From assembly GCF_021028995.1 (NCBI RefSeq), contig NZ_JAJJZG010000010.1, positions 48,209 through 112,208 of the forward strand: a stretch of DNA of 64,000 nucleotides. The letters run 5' to 3'. A program made the translations under genes and the position numbers. Positions 44,130 through 53,760 of this stretch are shown here, piece after piece (position 1 is the stretch's first letter; the number at the start of each line of letters is the position of its first letter). The notes under the pieces were generated by a model, which was given only the letters and a program-made list of their open reading frames with translations, did no database searches and was not told the origin of the DNA. The stretch comes from Halobacterium sp. KA-4. Its GTDB lineage: Archaea > Halobacteriota > Halobacteria > Halobacteriales > Halobacteriaceae.

Positions 44130-45713
44130 TCACATGAACCAGCGTGCGACGCGCTTGAATGGTTCAAGGTCGACGCCGAGGCTCTGCTCAGCGCTTTGGA
44201 CAAGCATTACGTCGTCCTCCTCTAGACCGCCGAGTGCGAGAATCGCGACAACGTAGACCACGCCCGCAAGCGCCACGAGTACCATACGACCAAGAATAGA
44301 GGGTTGTCCGACCGTCATGCGGACGACAGCATATATGCAGGTCGCGATGAAGAGGAAGGCGCCTACGGGCTTCGCGACCGCCCACGAGAATGGGCTGATG
44401 TCATAGCTCGTGTAGAGTTGATAGCAGTAGAGGAGGTGGACGACGACGAGCGAGATGGCGCTGGCAATAGCGGCGCCGACGGTACCGATCGTGGTAAGCA
44501 GGAAGTAGTTCAGGGTGATGTTCAGAGCAGCCGCGAACGTGTTCACGTAGAGGATGACACGCGTGTCTCCGAACGCGGAGAGCGTACGCTGGTTTGGTCC
44601 GGTCACCGCCATCGTGAAGTAACTAGTCGCGAGTATGACAAGATAGGGCGCCCCACCGGCGTACTCAGCGCCGAATGTGTGCGTGATGAGAGGCGTCGGA
44701 AAGTAGGAAAGCAGGAGGAATGGTGGAATGGTGACGAATACCACCCACTTGGTAACGAGCTTGTAGAGATGGGTAATCTGCTCCCACTCGTCAGCTGCGT
44801 GGAGGTCAGAGATGTTCGGGAGAAAGAGATAGCCCAGCGACGCTAGCCCGAACGAAAGGGTCTGCGCAATCGTGTAGCCGATGTCGTAGACGCCGACATC
44901 CGCTGACCCGCGGAGGTACTGAATCATTAGGGTGTCCGTATTTCCGAGAATGAACACGAGTCCGGTGGTCGCCATCAACGGGAGGCTGAAGACGAGCATC
45001 TCGCGATGCTTCGGCGTCCAACCCAGGTCCGTATTGAGGACGGTCGTGTAGCGGACGAGGAAGTAGAGGGCAGCGATCGCGCCAATCCAGTTGGTCGCGA
45101 CGTATGCGGCCGCGACGGTTACGGGCGTGGCGCCGAGTAGGACGACGGCACTCACGAAAGCGATTCGAGTGAGCGGATGGAGGAGGTTCTGGACGATGAC
45201 CTTCGGTACGGAACGTCCAACGGACTGCGTGCTGCTGATCGCGAGTCGCATCAACGGCATCGCAGGGACACCAAAGGCGACGACACGGAGCACGGGAACG
45301 AGCGCTGGATTTCCGAGGAGGTCGGCGACGAGACTAGCGGAAACAAAGATGAGACCGGCAAGAGCCAGGGAGACGAAGAGATTGAGTTGGAACGCAGAAA
45401 CGAGGACTCCCCGTCGGTCAGCACCCTCGTAGCGCGGGACGTTCCGCGGGATGCCCGTGTCGAATCCGAGCTGGGAGACGATGGATGTCACGAGTAGGAC
45501 GGTCAGGCCGACAGTAACCTCTCCGTAGCTAGCAGGGACTAGCTGCTGAGCAACCATGAGCTTCGCGACGAGAGAGATTCCTAGTTCGAGAAACGTCCCG
45601 AGGAAGACGACAAGCCCGCTCTTCCCGAGTGTGCGGACGATGTCGTCCGTGTCGTGGGGTCTGTCTGACTCGACGCAGTCGTGCGTCGATTCGCGCTCCG
45701 TGTCTCGAGACAC
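44130..45713 (-). CDS. Oligosaccharide flippase (MATE/Wzx-like)
   Basis: The protein has 527 residues with about 14 hydrophobic helices starting near residue 30 (LGKSGLVVFLGTFLELGISLVAKLM), the typical polysaccharide-export/Wzx topology. It would flip lipid-linked oligosaccharide across the membrane to where AglB acts. AglR plays such a role in Haloferax, but I cannot say this is its orthologue. The G+C content is back to the host range. It is divergent from the GT4 gene at 45823. Confidence 0.86.
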   Translation of the reverse strand: MSRDTERESTHDCVESDRPHDTDDIVRTLGKSGLVVFLGTFLELGISLVAKLMVAQQLVPASYGEVTVGLTVLLVTSIVSQLGFDTGIPRNVPRYEGADRRGVLVSAFQLNLFVSLALAGLIFVSASLVADLLGNPALVPVLRVVAFGVPAMPLMRLAISSTQSVGRSVPKVIVQNLLHPLTRIAFVSAVVLLGATPVTVAAAYVATNWIGAIAALYFLVRYTTVLNTDLGWTPKHREMLVFSLPLMATTGLVFILGNTDTLMIQYLRGSADVGVYDIGYTIAQTLSFGLASLGYLFLPNISDLHAADEWEQITHLYKLVTKWVVFVTIPPFLLLSYFPTPLITHTFGAEYAGGAPYLVILATSYFTMAVTGPNQRTLSAFGDTRVILYVNTFAAALNITLNYFLLTTIGTVGAAIASAISLVVVHLLYCYQLYTSYDISPFSWAVAKPVGAFLFIATCIYAVVRMTVGQPSILGRMVLVALAGVVYVVAILALGGLEEDDVMLVQSAEQSLGVDLEPFKRVARWFM

Positions 45714-45822
45714 GCTGTTGTATCCCCTCGCGCGTTACCTATGTCTTTCTCATCCGGTCGTTGTTGAAAGGTCGTTCTTCCTTCCGAAATCGTTTACTTC
45801 GTGCTGGACGAAACTCCGTTTC

Positions 45823-46863
45823 ATGAAGATAGGATTCTTTGCATATTCTCTCTCAGGAACCGGTCCGCGGACCCGGGCACGGACGCTTATTGAGGCGTTG
45901 GCAAACCGGACGGACCACGACCTCGTAGTCGTCACCGGTCCGAGTGAAGACTATGATCACCCTCGCGTCGAACGCCATCGCATTAATGCAGTCCCGATCG
46001 GTCTCCTCACCGGCGCCCCGACAGTCCGCCGGGCGTTCACGGACGTGGACGTCGTCCATGTCCCTGTAAATATCTACCAGATCGCGTACGTCCGAGCGAT
46101 CTACCACGGTCCCCTCGTCTCTGGTGCTGGCGTCCAGCACACCTTCCCCTACCGAACGCTCGCGAAGTATCTCGGTATCGACCAAGTTATTGAGACTCAC
46201 GAGTATGTGGCGTATCTCTGGGAGCGAAGTGGCTTCAAGAGTGATTACATCTACCCGGCCGTGAACGCGGAGAACTTTTACGAGTACGAGACGGACGAAC
46301 GTGAAGCCGTCCGGGACCGTCTTGGTATCCCATCGGAGAATGATGTCGTGCTCTTTGTAGGAAGTCTTACTGAATTCAAAGGCGCTCACCTGATCTCACG
46401 ACTCGCACGTCGTCTTGAGAACGATGACGTGACCGTTATTGTCGCCGGTGAAGGCTCGCTACGTGAACGCTTTGAAGGACGGCCGAACATCATCTATGAG
46501 GGCTTCGTGGACAACGAGAACCTTCCGCCGCTGTACAACGTTGCTGACGTGACACTGGTGCCGAGCAAGAGTGAGAGTTTCTCTATTGTCAGCGTCGAAT
46601 CTGCGGCCTGTGGGACTCCCGTAATTACAACAACACAGGAAGGAACGATGATTCGCCTCTTTCGAGAGCGCCAGGCCTATCGGTGGGCAGAGAGGTCAGT
46701 AGATGGTCTGCTTAATGCGGTCTGCGACCTGCTCAATAATCCGGATGAACACCGTACACAAGCCGAGCGTGGACACGAAGCAGTCGAGGAGATGGGTCTA
46801 ACTATCGCCGACACCGTAGACCAACACCTCAAGGCTTATAGAGCCGCTATTGAGAACCACTGA
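45823..46863 (+). CDS. GT4-family glycosyltransferase
   Basis: The protein has 346 residues from the ATG at 45823 (M-KIGFFAYSLSGTGPRTRART). It has a GT-B fold with VLFVGSLTEFKGAHLISRLARRL and the GT4 donor-site motif VPSKSESFSIVSVESAACGTPVITT. A TATA-like CGTTTACTT lies about 30 nt upstream, supporting this start over the long upstream extension. It probably adds one sugar to the N-glycan. It is followed by a region of broken sequence, not by another gene on the same strand. Confidence 0.87.
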   Translation: MKIGFFAYSLSGTGPRTRARTLIEALANRTDHDLVVVTGPSEDYDHPRVERHRINAVPIGLLTGAPTVRRAFTDVDVVHVPVNIYQIAYVRAIYHGPLVSGAGVQHTFPYRTLAKYLGIDQVIETHEYVAYLWERSGFKSDYIYPAVNAENFYEYETDEREAVRDRLGIPSENDVVLFVGSLTEFKGAHLISRLARRLENDDVTVIVAGEGSLRERFEGRPNIIYEGFVDNENLPPLYNVADVTLVPSKSESFSIVSVESAACGTPVITTTQEGTMIRLFRERQAYRWAERSVDGLLNAVCDLLNNPDEHRTQAERGHEAVEEMGLTIADTVDQHLKAYRAAIENH

Positions 46864-47171
46864 AAACGGTGAAAACAAACCGAGAGAAACCACTCCGTCT
46901 CCATGTTATTCTCCTACTTGTAGCGTTTGTAGTGTCTATTCGAGTTAAGAGACAACTATGCCATGCGTGACATAACCCACGCTACTAATTCAGAAATATA
47001 CACGATGTGGTGGCTCAAGCACGGATTCGATTCCCTCTTGAGAGAGTGTTGTCGACTCACTCGACGTGCAGGGCGGTTCAACCGTGAGCATGGCCTGAAC
47101 GACCGGCGTTGATATATTCCCCTCCTGTACACTACTGGCGAGGTACGAGGTGCTGGCAGGTGGTTCTCGGT
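46864..47171 (+). pseudogene. Broken gene remnants between two glycosyltransferase genes
   Basis: Two short frames look coding. 46869-46970 (GTG start, 33 codons) gives a basic N-terminus and one membrane helix (LHVILLLVAFVVSIRV), like the start of a PMT-type membrane glycosyltransferase. 46963-47112 (ATG, 49 residues) gives IYTMWWLKHGFDSLLRECC with GC-rich third positions, like a C-terminal end. They are in different frames, as expected after an internal deletion. Family not recognised; the second could also be a small gene. Confidence 0.3.
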
Positions 47172-48308
47172 CTAGGCACGTAACGCGGCGAGGATGTCGC
47201 GATAGCGCTCAACCGCTGCATCGAAGCTATATCTAGACTCGATGAGAGTACGCCCGTTCGCCGCTACGTTATCAAGGTCGTTACGCGTGAGGATTCGTTC
47301 GAGGGTTGTCGCTATTCCTTCGGGGTCGGTTTCTTCCATCAGGAAGCCGGTCTCGCCTTCGTGAACAACATCTGGAACGCCCGCAACCGGCGTCGCGTAG
47401 ACCGGTGTCCCAGAAGCGAGTGATTCGAGAATGGTCGTTGGGAGCCCCTCCGTGGGTTCGGAAGGCATCACGAGGAGGCGCAAGCGGTTGAGTTCCGCGG
47501 GGACGTTGTTGTGGTCTACCCATCCTGTAACTTCGACGTCGCCTGCAGCGATCTCGTCTGCAAGTTCCTCGCGGAGCCAACCTTCCAAGTTACCGGTTCC
47601 AATAAAGCGAAACGTATACTCGTTGGGAATTCGGCGTGCTACTTCTGCCAGCGTTCGAATACCTTTCTCCTCATCGATGCGACCGAGGAAGCCGATGGTC
47701 TTCGGACGTTCGGTGAACGACGTACGCGGCCGGAATTTCTCGGTGTCAACGTAGCGTGCGCCGTGAGGATAGACATTTGGAGCGTTCGGATTAAGGTCAA
47801 GTTGTCGCGCCATATTAGGCGTGTACGTGACGACGCCGTCCGCGGCTATGAAGTTCACCCGTTCAAGCAGTCGAACGAGCGTGGCGAGTGCGTCCGCAAG
47901 GGGTGTAGGAATGCGCTGCCGCCACGCGAGTTTCAGGGTGAGCGGAACGTCTCCCCGTGGTTCGACCGCAACGGTCTTTCCAGCGAGTTGAGCAACGAGT
48001 ACGGGAAGGAGGTAGGCGGTCGCACCGAAGAAGAGAACAACGTCTTCATCTCGTGAGACGAGGACGCGACTCATTCGGAGCTGGTTGAGGAGGAAACGGG
48101 CTGCCGCGACTGGAATTGAGCCACCAACACCAGCCTGCGTCACCTCAACAACCTCGTGGTCATCTCGGATTGTCGAGTTATTCGGTAGGTCGGCGGTAAC
48201 GAGTGAAACGGGGCCGAGCGCGGAGAGGATGTTAAGGAGGGTTCGCGTAGCGTTCTCGCCAGATGAGCTCAAGGGGTGTGTGACGACACAGACGCCCCGT
48301 TCTGACAT
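47172..48308 (-). CDS. GT4-family glycosyltransferase
   Basis: The protein has 378 residues from the ATG at 48308 (M-SERGVCVVTHPLSSSGENAT). It has a GT-B fold with a hydrophobic segment in the N-terminal half (VVLFFGATAYLLPVLVAQLAGK), IGFLGRIDEEKGIRTLAEVARR and the GT4 motif MPSEPTEGLPTTILESLASGTPVYAT. It is co-directional with the GT2 gene 31 nt upstream, so the pair is one operon. It acts on the lipid-linked glycan or a related polymer; donor and acceptor unknown. Confidence 0.87.
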   Translation of the reverse strand: MSERGVCVVTHPLSSSGENATRTLLNILSALGPVSLVTADLPNNSTIRDDHEVVEVTQAGVGGSIPVAAARFLLNQLRMSRVLVSRDEDVVLFFGATAYLLPVLVAQLAGKTVAVEPRGDVPLTLKLAWRQRIPTPLADALATLVRLLERVNFIAADGVVTYTPNMARQLDLNPNAPNVYPHGARYVDTEKFRPRTSFTERPKTIGFLGRIDEEKGIRTLAEVARRIPNEYTFRFIGTGNLEGWLREELADEIAAGDVEVTGWVDHNNVPAELNRLRLLVMPSEPTEGLPTTILESLASGTPVYATPVAGVPDVVHEGETGFLMEETDPEGIATTLERILTRNDLDNVAANGRTLIESRYSFDAAVERYRDILAALRA

Positions 48309-48339
48309 ACTTGCCCTATCTCGGAGCGGACGTTTCAGC

Positions 48340-49257
48340 CTATCGTTTCCACGCCCCGTACAAGTATCCAAACCCGACAAGCACCGTGAAAATGTAGAGC
48401 ATCACGAGGCGCGAGACGCTCGCAAAAGAGGGGTTACGGACAATTTCACTGAGGTGTTCTGGTGTAGATTCGATGAGAAGCAATCGGAGAAAATCTCCCT
48501 CTTCGCCACCCGAACCGGGCAGAATCGTCTCCATGACTCGCTTCGAGTATCCCTGCCAGAACGCCCGGTCGCAGAGCCACTGTAGGGCAGTCCGATAGTC
48601 GAACACCTTGTGCGCAACTTCTGCGTCTGGATTGTACCAGACCTGCTCGTCGTACTCCTGGCGCATACGCGCACAGAGTTCCGTCTCGCCGCCCTGGAGA
48701 TTCTTATCTCCCTTCCGGCCGCCGATATCCGTGTCGAAGCCGTCCAGTTCCAGAAACACATCTCGCCGGAAAGAGATATTCGACCCGAACGTGTTCCGAA
48801 CCCAGCCGGGGCCGTCAGCGAACCCTTTGTGCGTCACACCGACCAGCCAGTAGAACTCCTCGGGCAGGAAGTCGGGCTTCCCGGCGACCCACTTCGGCGT
48901 CATCTTTCCGCCGGCAGCTAGCGCGTCCTGTTCCTCGTAGCTCTCGACTAGCTCCTCGACCCACTGTTCGTCCGCAATCGCGTCGTCGTCGATGAACGCG
49001 ACGACGTCTCCACTCGCCAGCTCAGCGCCCGTGTTCCGGCTCTCTAACAGGCCGACGTTCTCGTCGTTACAGTGCAGTACGACGTTTTCACGTTCGCTGT
49101 ACTCTTCGCGCACGCGGTCGTACAAGTTGTCGTTCCCGTCGACGACGACCACTAATTCTACGTCGTCGTAGGTCTGTCCGAGCACGCTCTCGGCCGCTTC
49201 ACGGAAGTGCTCGTACATGTCCGGCGAATACGTGCACAGGACGACGGAAACGCGCAT
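48340..49257 (-). CDS. aglG: GT2-family glycosyltransferase (AglG-like)
   Basis: The protein has 305 residues from the ATG at 49257. The GT2 domain starts VSVVLCTYSPDMYEHFREAAES; the DxD is in VVAFIDDDAIADEQW, and GGETELCARMR is the acceptor-side ED motif. One C-terminal membrane helix is present (SRLVMLYIFTVLVGFGYLYG). In Haloferax, AglG adds glucuronate as the second sugar of the N-glycan; the symbol rests on similarity and on divergence from aglB. The promoter region is shared with aglB (204 nt). Confidence 0.75.
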   Translation of the reverse strand: MRVSVVLCTYSPDMYEHFREAAESVLGQTYDDVELVVVVDGNDNLYDRVREEYSERENVVLHCNDENVGLLESRNTGAELASGDVVAFIDDDAIADEQWVEELVESYEEQDALAAGGKMTPKWVAGKPDFLPEEFYWLVGVTHKGFADGPGWVRNTFGSNISFRRDVFLELDGFDTDIGGRKGDKNLQGGETELCARMRQEYDEQVWYNPDAEVAHKVFDYRTALQWLCDRAFWQGYSKRVMETILPGSGGEEGDFLRLLLIESTPEHLSEIVRNPSFASVSRLVMLYIFTVLVGFGYLYGAWKR

Positions 49258-49461
49258 CACGAGGAAGTAGCCGAGACGGGCGTAAAGACGTTTCTTTTGA
49301 GGTGTGAAGAAAGGTGTTGCACGTAGGCCCTGAGACAGAAATTTACATCCTTAGTCCCGATAATTTCTCGGGGGTTGTCGACCAGGCCCCGCTCAAACCC
49401 GAGGGTAAATCCCGCGGGTAGATGACAAGGCTTATTCGCGTTCTGGCGGACCCTACGGGTA

Positions 49462-52400
49462 ATGAGCGAGAAGAACGAGGAGTCGATGGCCCCCTCCATA
49501 TCCGGCGGATCAGCCCTCGACGCTCTCGAAAATTGGTACCACGTACCCGTGCTGGGCGCTGTCCTCGCGTTCATGTTCTGGGTGCGCGTGCAGGCGTGGG
49601 AGAATTTCACGCAAAACGGCGAAGTGTACTTCTCCGGGAACGACGCGTACTACCACTTCCGGCAGGTGATGTACACCGTCCAGAATTGGCCCCAGACGAT
49701 GCCGTACGACGTCTGGACTGGCTTCCCAACTGGGACTAATTCCGGCCAGTTTGGGACGCTGTTCGACCAAATCGTCGCAACGGCCGCTCTCGTTGTCGGG
49801 CTCGGTGATCCGTCACAGCAGACGACGGCGATGACGCTGTTGTTCGCGCCGGTCGTGTTCGGCGCCCTCCTCGCAATTCCGACTTACTTCGTTGGGAAGC
49901 GATTGGGTGGCCGGCTCGGCGGCGTCTTCGCAGCCGTCATTCTCGCACTGCTTCCCGGCTACTTCCTCTCGCGAACCCTCGCAGGTGCAGCCGACCACAA
50001 CGGCGCCGAACCGTTGTTCCAGTCGCTCGCGGTCCTCGCAACACTCGTCGCGCTCGGCGTTGCACAGCGCGAGAAGCCGGTCTATGAGCAGTTCCTCGAT
50101 CGTGACGTCGCTGGTCTAAGAAGGGTCGTCGGATGGAGTGTGCTTGCAGGCGTCGCAACCGCGGCCTACATGTGGATGTGGCCACCGGGTGTCCTGCTTG
50201 TCGGGATCTTCGGCGTGTTCTACCTTGTGAAGCTGACGAGCGACTACTACAGCGGAACGAGCCCGGACCATGTCGCCGTCGTCGGCGCAATCAGCATGAT
50301 GACAACCGGGTTGTTGATGCTTGTTCCACTCTCATATATGAATTTCTCCGCGACGGGCTATACACTCCTGCAGCCGCTGTTCTCGTTCGCCGTGGCAATT
50401 GGAGTTGTATTCCTTGCGTGGCTCGCCCGCCAGTGGGACGACCGCGAACTCGACGCGACGTCGTATCCTGTCGCCGTAATCGGCATTTTACTCGTCGGTC
50501 TTGGTATTACTGCAGTCGTCCTTCCGGACCTGTTCTCGATGATTCAGACGAACCTCGTCCGTTTCGTCGGCTTCAGCGCTGGCGCGTCCGCCCGCACCAT
50601 CGGCGAGGCGCAGCCGTTCCTCTCCCGGACGAGCAGCTATGGCCTTGGGATGTTTGGCGTCATCTTCCTCGAATACGGGTTGGCGTTCTTTACTGCGCTC
50701 CTTGGCGCGGCGTGGATTCTGCTGCGGCCACACATTCGCAGCGGCAACCCTCGGCGTATGGGTGGTGCGGCGGTCGCCGTTGTCGTGGTCGGCGCAGTCT
50801 TTGCAGCGCCAGGTATTGGCGATGCGGTCGGCACGCTGTTCGGTCTCGACGGCCAGCTTGGTGCGCTCGCGATTGTCGGTGTGACGCTGACGGCAGTCAC
50901 GGTGACCGGCGAGTACGACGCGGAGCAGCTGCTTGTTGTCGTTTGGGGTGCGTTCATCACCTCGGCGGCGTTCACGCAGATGCGGTTCAATTACTATCTC
51001 GTTGTGCCGGTTGTCGTGCTGAACGCGTACGTACTCAAGGTCGTGCTCGGGCTCGTGAGTCTCGACAAGCCGGCGTCCCAGATCGAGGATGTCGACTGGT
51101 ATCAGGTTGGGACGGTCGTCGCCGTGGTGTTGGTTGTGCTTGTGCCTATTGCAGCGCCGGTGGCCGCGTCGGCGACCGGTGACGGCGCTAGTCCGATTCA
51201 GTTGACGAACAACCAGAACCAACAGGTCCCCCTGCAGTCGGCGACAACTGTTGGCGCGGCGAACAACCCTGGTGCGGTGACGAGCTGGGACGACGCGATG
51301 GAGTGGATGAATGCGAACACACCCGAGCAGGGCGACTTCGGCGGTGCAGGTAATGCCGACCAATTGGACTACTACGGGACGTACAGCCAGACCGACGACT
51401 ATGACTATCCCGAGGGCGCGTACGGCGTGATGTCGTGGTGGGACTACGGCCACTGGATGACCGTCGAAGGCGAGACGATTCCGGTTGCGAACCCATTCCA
51501 GCAGCACGCCACGCAAGCTGCGAACTTCCTCCTCTCGCAGAATGAGGACGAGGCCGCAGACGCACTCGCGGCTGTTGAAGAGGACGACGCGAAGACTCGG
51601 TATGTCGCGGTGGACTCCCAGATGATTCTGCCGCTGGAGAAGTTTAGTGCGCCGACGGTGTTCTACGACGGGCCAAACAACTTCTCGCAGTCGGACTTCT
51701 ACACTCGGTCTGTCATTGCTCGGTATCAGGATGGTGAGCCGGCAGCGGCACAGATTATGACTGACTCCCGGTACGGGACGCAGGCGATTCGCTCCCAGGA
51801 GTACTATGAGTCGATGATGGTCAAGCTCTACCGGTACCACGGAAGCGCGAAGTCGGTTGATCCCGTGGTAGTCGATTGGCGGCAGAACCGAGGTGGCCTG
51901 CCGTGGTTCGATATTTCGAATCAGCAGAACTGGACGCGGTCGTTCGACAGCATGCAGGCAGCCGAGCAGTACGCCGCGAATGATACCACCGCACAAATCG
52001 GTGGGGTTGGGTCCTCACCCCGTGAGTACGTTGAAGCGCTTGATCACTACCGCATGGTCGGGGTAAGCGATGAGTCTGCGGCGCCGGCGAATCTCTGGCT
52101 CACGGGCAACGAGCTGAGCAGCCAGTACTACCCGACATCGGTGAAACTGTTCGAACGCGTCAACGGCGCAACTATCGAGGGGACTGGCCCTGCAAACACG
52201 ACGCTCGAGGTGTCTACCAACTTCGAGATTACGGAGATGCGGAATGAGAATGGGAGTGCACCGACGTTCCCGTACGCCCAGCGCGTCGAAACTGGGCCCG
52301 ATGGGAACTTCGAGCTGACCGTTCCGTACTCGACGACTGGCTACGACGAGTACGGCCCGGAGAACGGGTATACGAACACGTCGGTTCGCGCTACCGGCCC

Positions 52401-52746
52401 GTATGAGATTACGAGCGGGAACACGATCACGGACGATCGCGAGATCGTGAACTGGAACGCCACCACTCACGTCACGGAAGGCCAAGTCATCGGCCAGAAC
52501 GACTCCGCGTCCACGGTTGACCTTGAACGCAATCTTAGGGCGACGCTCGGCGAAGTGAATAACTCGACTACCAGCAACGAGACGGCAGCAGTGGCTGCAC
52601 CATCGACGCTGGAGACGGCCGATGAGACGGCCGGCGCCACGGAAGCAGCCGGGAGTGGGCCGGTTGACCTGCAGTCGCCGTTCGGCGCGGCCGCAGCGGT
52701 TGCCGTGCCCGCGGTTGCTGGTGCGCTTGGTCGGCGCTACGCATAA
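49462..52746 (+). CDS. aglB: Oligosaccharyltransferase AglB
   Basis: The protein has 1094 residues. About 13 membrane helices occupy residues 25-560; the first external loop has the metal-binding D61 in SGNDAYYH. The soluble C-terminal half carries the sequon-binding WWDYG motif at residues 659-663, then beta domains, and ends with a small hydrophobic Ala/Val tail (AAAVAVPAVAGALG). It transfers the dolichol-linked glycan to Asn-x-Ser/Thr of archaellins, ArlF/G and S-layer protein. A TATA-like GGCTTATT lies about 30 nt upstream. The DUF368 gene overlaps its stop by one base. Confidence 0.95.
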   Translation: MSEKNEESMAPSISGGSALDALENWYHVPVLGAVLAFMFWVRVQAWENFTQNGEVYFSGNDAYYHFRQVMYTVQNWPQTMPYDVWTGFPTGTNSGQFGTLFDQIVATAALVVGLGDPSQQTTAMTLLFAPVVFGALLAIPTYFVGKRLGGRLGGVFAAVILALLPGYFLSRTLAGAADHNGAEPLFQSLAVLATLVALGVAQREKPVYEQFLDRDVAGLRRVVGWSVLAGVATAAYMWMWPPGVLLVGIFGVFYLVKLTSDYYSGTSPDHVAVVGAISMMTTGLLMLVPLSYMNFSATGYTLLQPLFSFAVAIGVVFLAWLARQWDDRELDATSYPVAVIGILLVGLGITAVVLPDLFSMIQTNLVRFVGFSAGASARTIGEAQPFLSRTSSYGLGMFGVIFLEYGLAFFTALLGAAWILLRPHIRSGNPRRMGGAAVAVVVVGAVFAAPGIGDAVGTLFGLDGQLGALAIVGVTLTAVTVTGEYDAEQLLVVVWGAFITSAAFTQMRFNYYLVVPVVVLNAYVLKVVLGLVSLDKPASQIEDVDWYQVGTVVAVVLVVLVPIAAPVAASATGDGASPIQLTNNQNQQVPLQSATTVGAANNPGAVTSWDDAMEWMNANTPEQGDFGGAGNADQLDYYGTYSQTDDYDYPEGAYGVMSWWDYGHWMTVEGETIPVANPFQQHATQAANFLLSQNEDEAADALAAVEEDDAKTRYVAVDSQMILPLEKFSAPTVFYDGPNNFSQSDFYTRSVIARYQDGEPAAAQIMTDSRYGTQAIRSQEYYESMMVKLYRYHGSAKSVDPVVVDWRQNRGGLPWFDISNQQNWTRSFDSMQAAEQYAANDTTAQIGGVGSSPREYVEALDHYRMVGVSDESAAPANLWLTGNELSSQYYPTSVKLFERVNGATIEGTGPANTTLEVSTNFEITEMRNENGSAPTFPYAQRVETGPDGNFELTVPYSTTGYDEYGPENGYTNTSVRATGPYEITSGNTITDDREIVNWNATTHVTEGQVIGQNDSASTVDLERNLRATLGEVNNSTTSNETAAVAAPSTLETADETAGATEAAGSGPVDLQSPFGAAAAVAVPAVAGALGRRYA

Positions 52747-53681
52747 TGGATGGTCGCGCCTGGATCGCGGTCTATCTGAAGGGCGCCGCAATGGGTGCTG
52801 CCGACGCCGTTCCTGGCGTCTCTGGGGGGACGATCGCGCTCATTACGGGTGTCTATGAGCGCCTTGTCGGCGCTATCGCGGCACTGGACCCCATCGACGC
52901 GCTGGGGTTGCTCGCGCTCGTGCCACGACTCGGTAGTGCCGACGCTCGCGCGGAGTTCGTGGAGACGCTCGTCCGGATGGACGTGCCGTTCCTTGCGTTG
53001 CTCGGCACGGGCGTGGTGACCGCGGTCGTCACTGTTGCGAACGTCGTCCACGTCGCTATCCATGACTTCCCGGGGGTAACGTTCGCGTTCTTCTTTGGGC
53101 TCATCGCGGCCTCCGTCGTCGTGTTGCTCGGGGAGGTGTCCATTGAGACGCCTGGTCGAATTGCGGCGGCCATCGTTGGGTTCGTGCTCGCGTTCGTTCT
53201 GAGCGCGCAAGCCCAAGCCGGCGCACTCCCCGAAGTGCTCCCCGTTGTCTTCCTCGCGGGTGCGGTCGCCATCTGCGCGATGGTGCTCCCAGGTGTCTCG
53301 GGATCGCTTTTGTTGTTGACACTGGGGTTGTACGATACGATGACTTCAGCCGTCAGCGAAGCGACCGACGCCGCACTCGGTGGCGACCTTGGCGCGACCG
53401 TCGACCCGGTGACGACGCTCGTGGTGTTCTCGGCGGGCGCCGTTGTTGGCTTGCTGTCGTTTGCGCGTGTCGTCGAGTGGGCGCTTGATCACTATCGGGC
53501 GGCGACGCTGACGTTCCTCGTTGCATTGATGGCGGGCGCGCTCCGTGCGCCGGCGATCCAGATTAGTGCGGCGAACCCTGAGTGGAGCGTGGCGAGTGCG
53601 GGCGGTGTTCTGGTTGCAGCCCTTGTCGGTGCGGCGGTCGTACTCGTGCTGGACGCGACGACCGATGACCTCAACTACTGA
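52746..53681 (+). CDS. DUF368 polyprenyl-phosphate transporter (PopT-like)
   Basis: The protein has 311 residues. It has about nine membrane helices and two inverted-repeat motifs: GAADAVPGVSGGTIALITG near residue 20 and AMVLPGVSGSLLLLTLG near 180. Bacterial DUF368 members are implicated in flipping undecaprenyl phosphate back to the cytoplasm. Its ATG shares one base with the aglB TAA, so the two are translated together. This suggests that it recycles dolichyl phosphate released by AglB; that substrate is an inference. Confidence 0.87.
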   Translation: MDGRAWIAVYLKGAAMGAADAVPGVSGGTIALITGVYERLVGAIAALDPIDALGLLALVPRLGSADARAEFVETLVRMDVPFLALLGTGVVTAVVTVANVVHVAIHDFPGVTFAFFFGLIAASVVVLLGEVSIETPGRIAAAIVGFVLAFVLSAQAQAGALPEVLPVVFLAGAVAICAMVLPGVSGSLLLLTLGLYDTMTSAVSEATDAALGGDLGATVDPVTTLVVFSAGAVVGLLSFARVVEWALDHYRAATLTFLVALMAGALRAPAIQISAANPEWSVASAGGVLVAALVGAAVVLVLDATTDDLNY

Positions 53682-53760
53682 ACGCCGACGATTCGTGATG
53701 GTGAGTTAACTTAGCGGTGCGGTACTGTGGGCGTACTCATGAATGACCGCGAGGCGGGTG

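Noticed and set aside
50488..51996. 502-codon minus-strand frame
   Set aside because: It is antisense to aglB; no recognisable protein.
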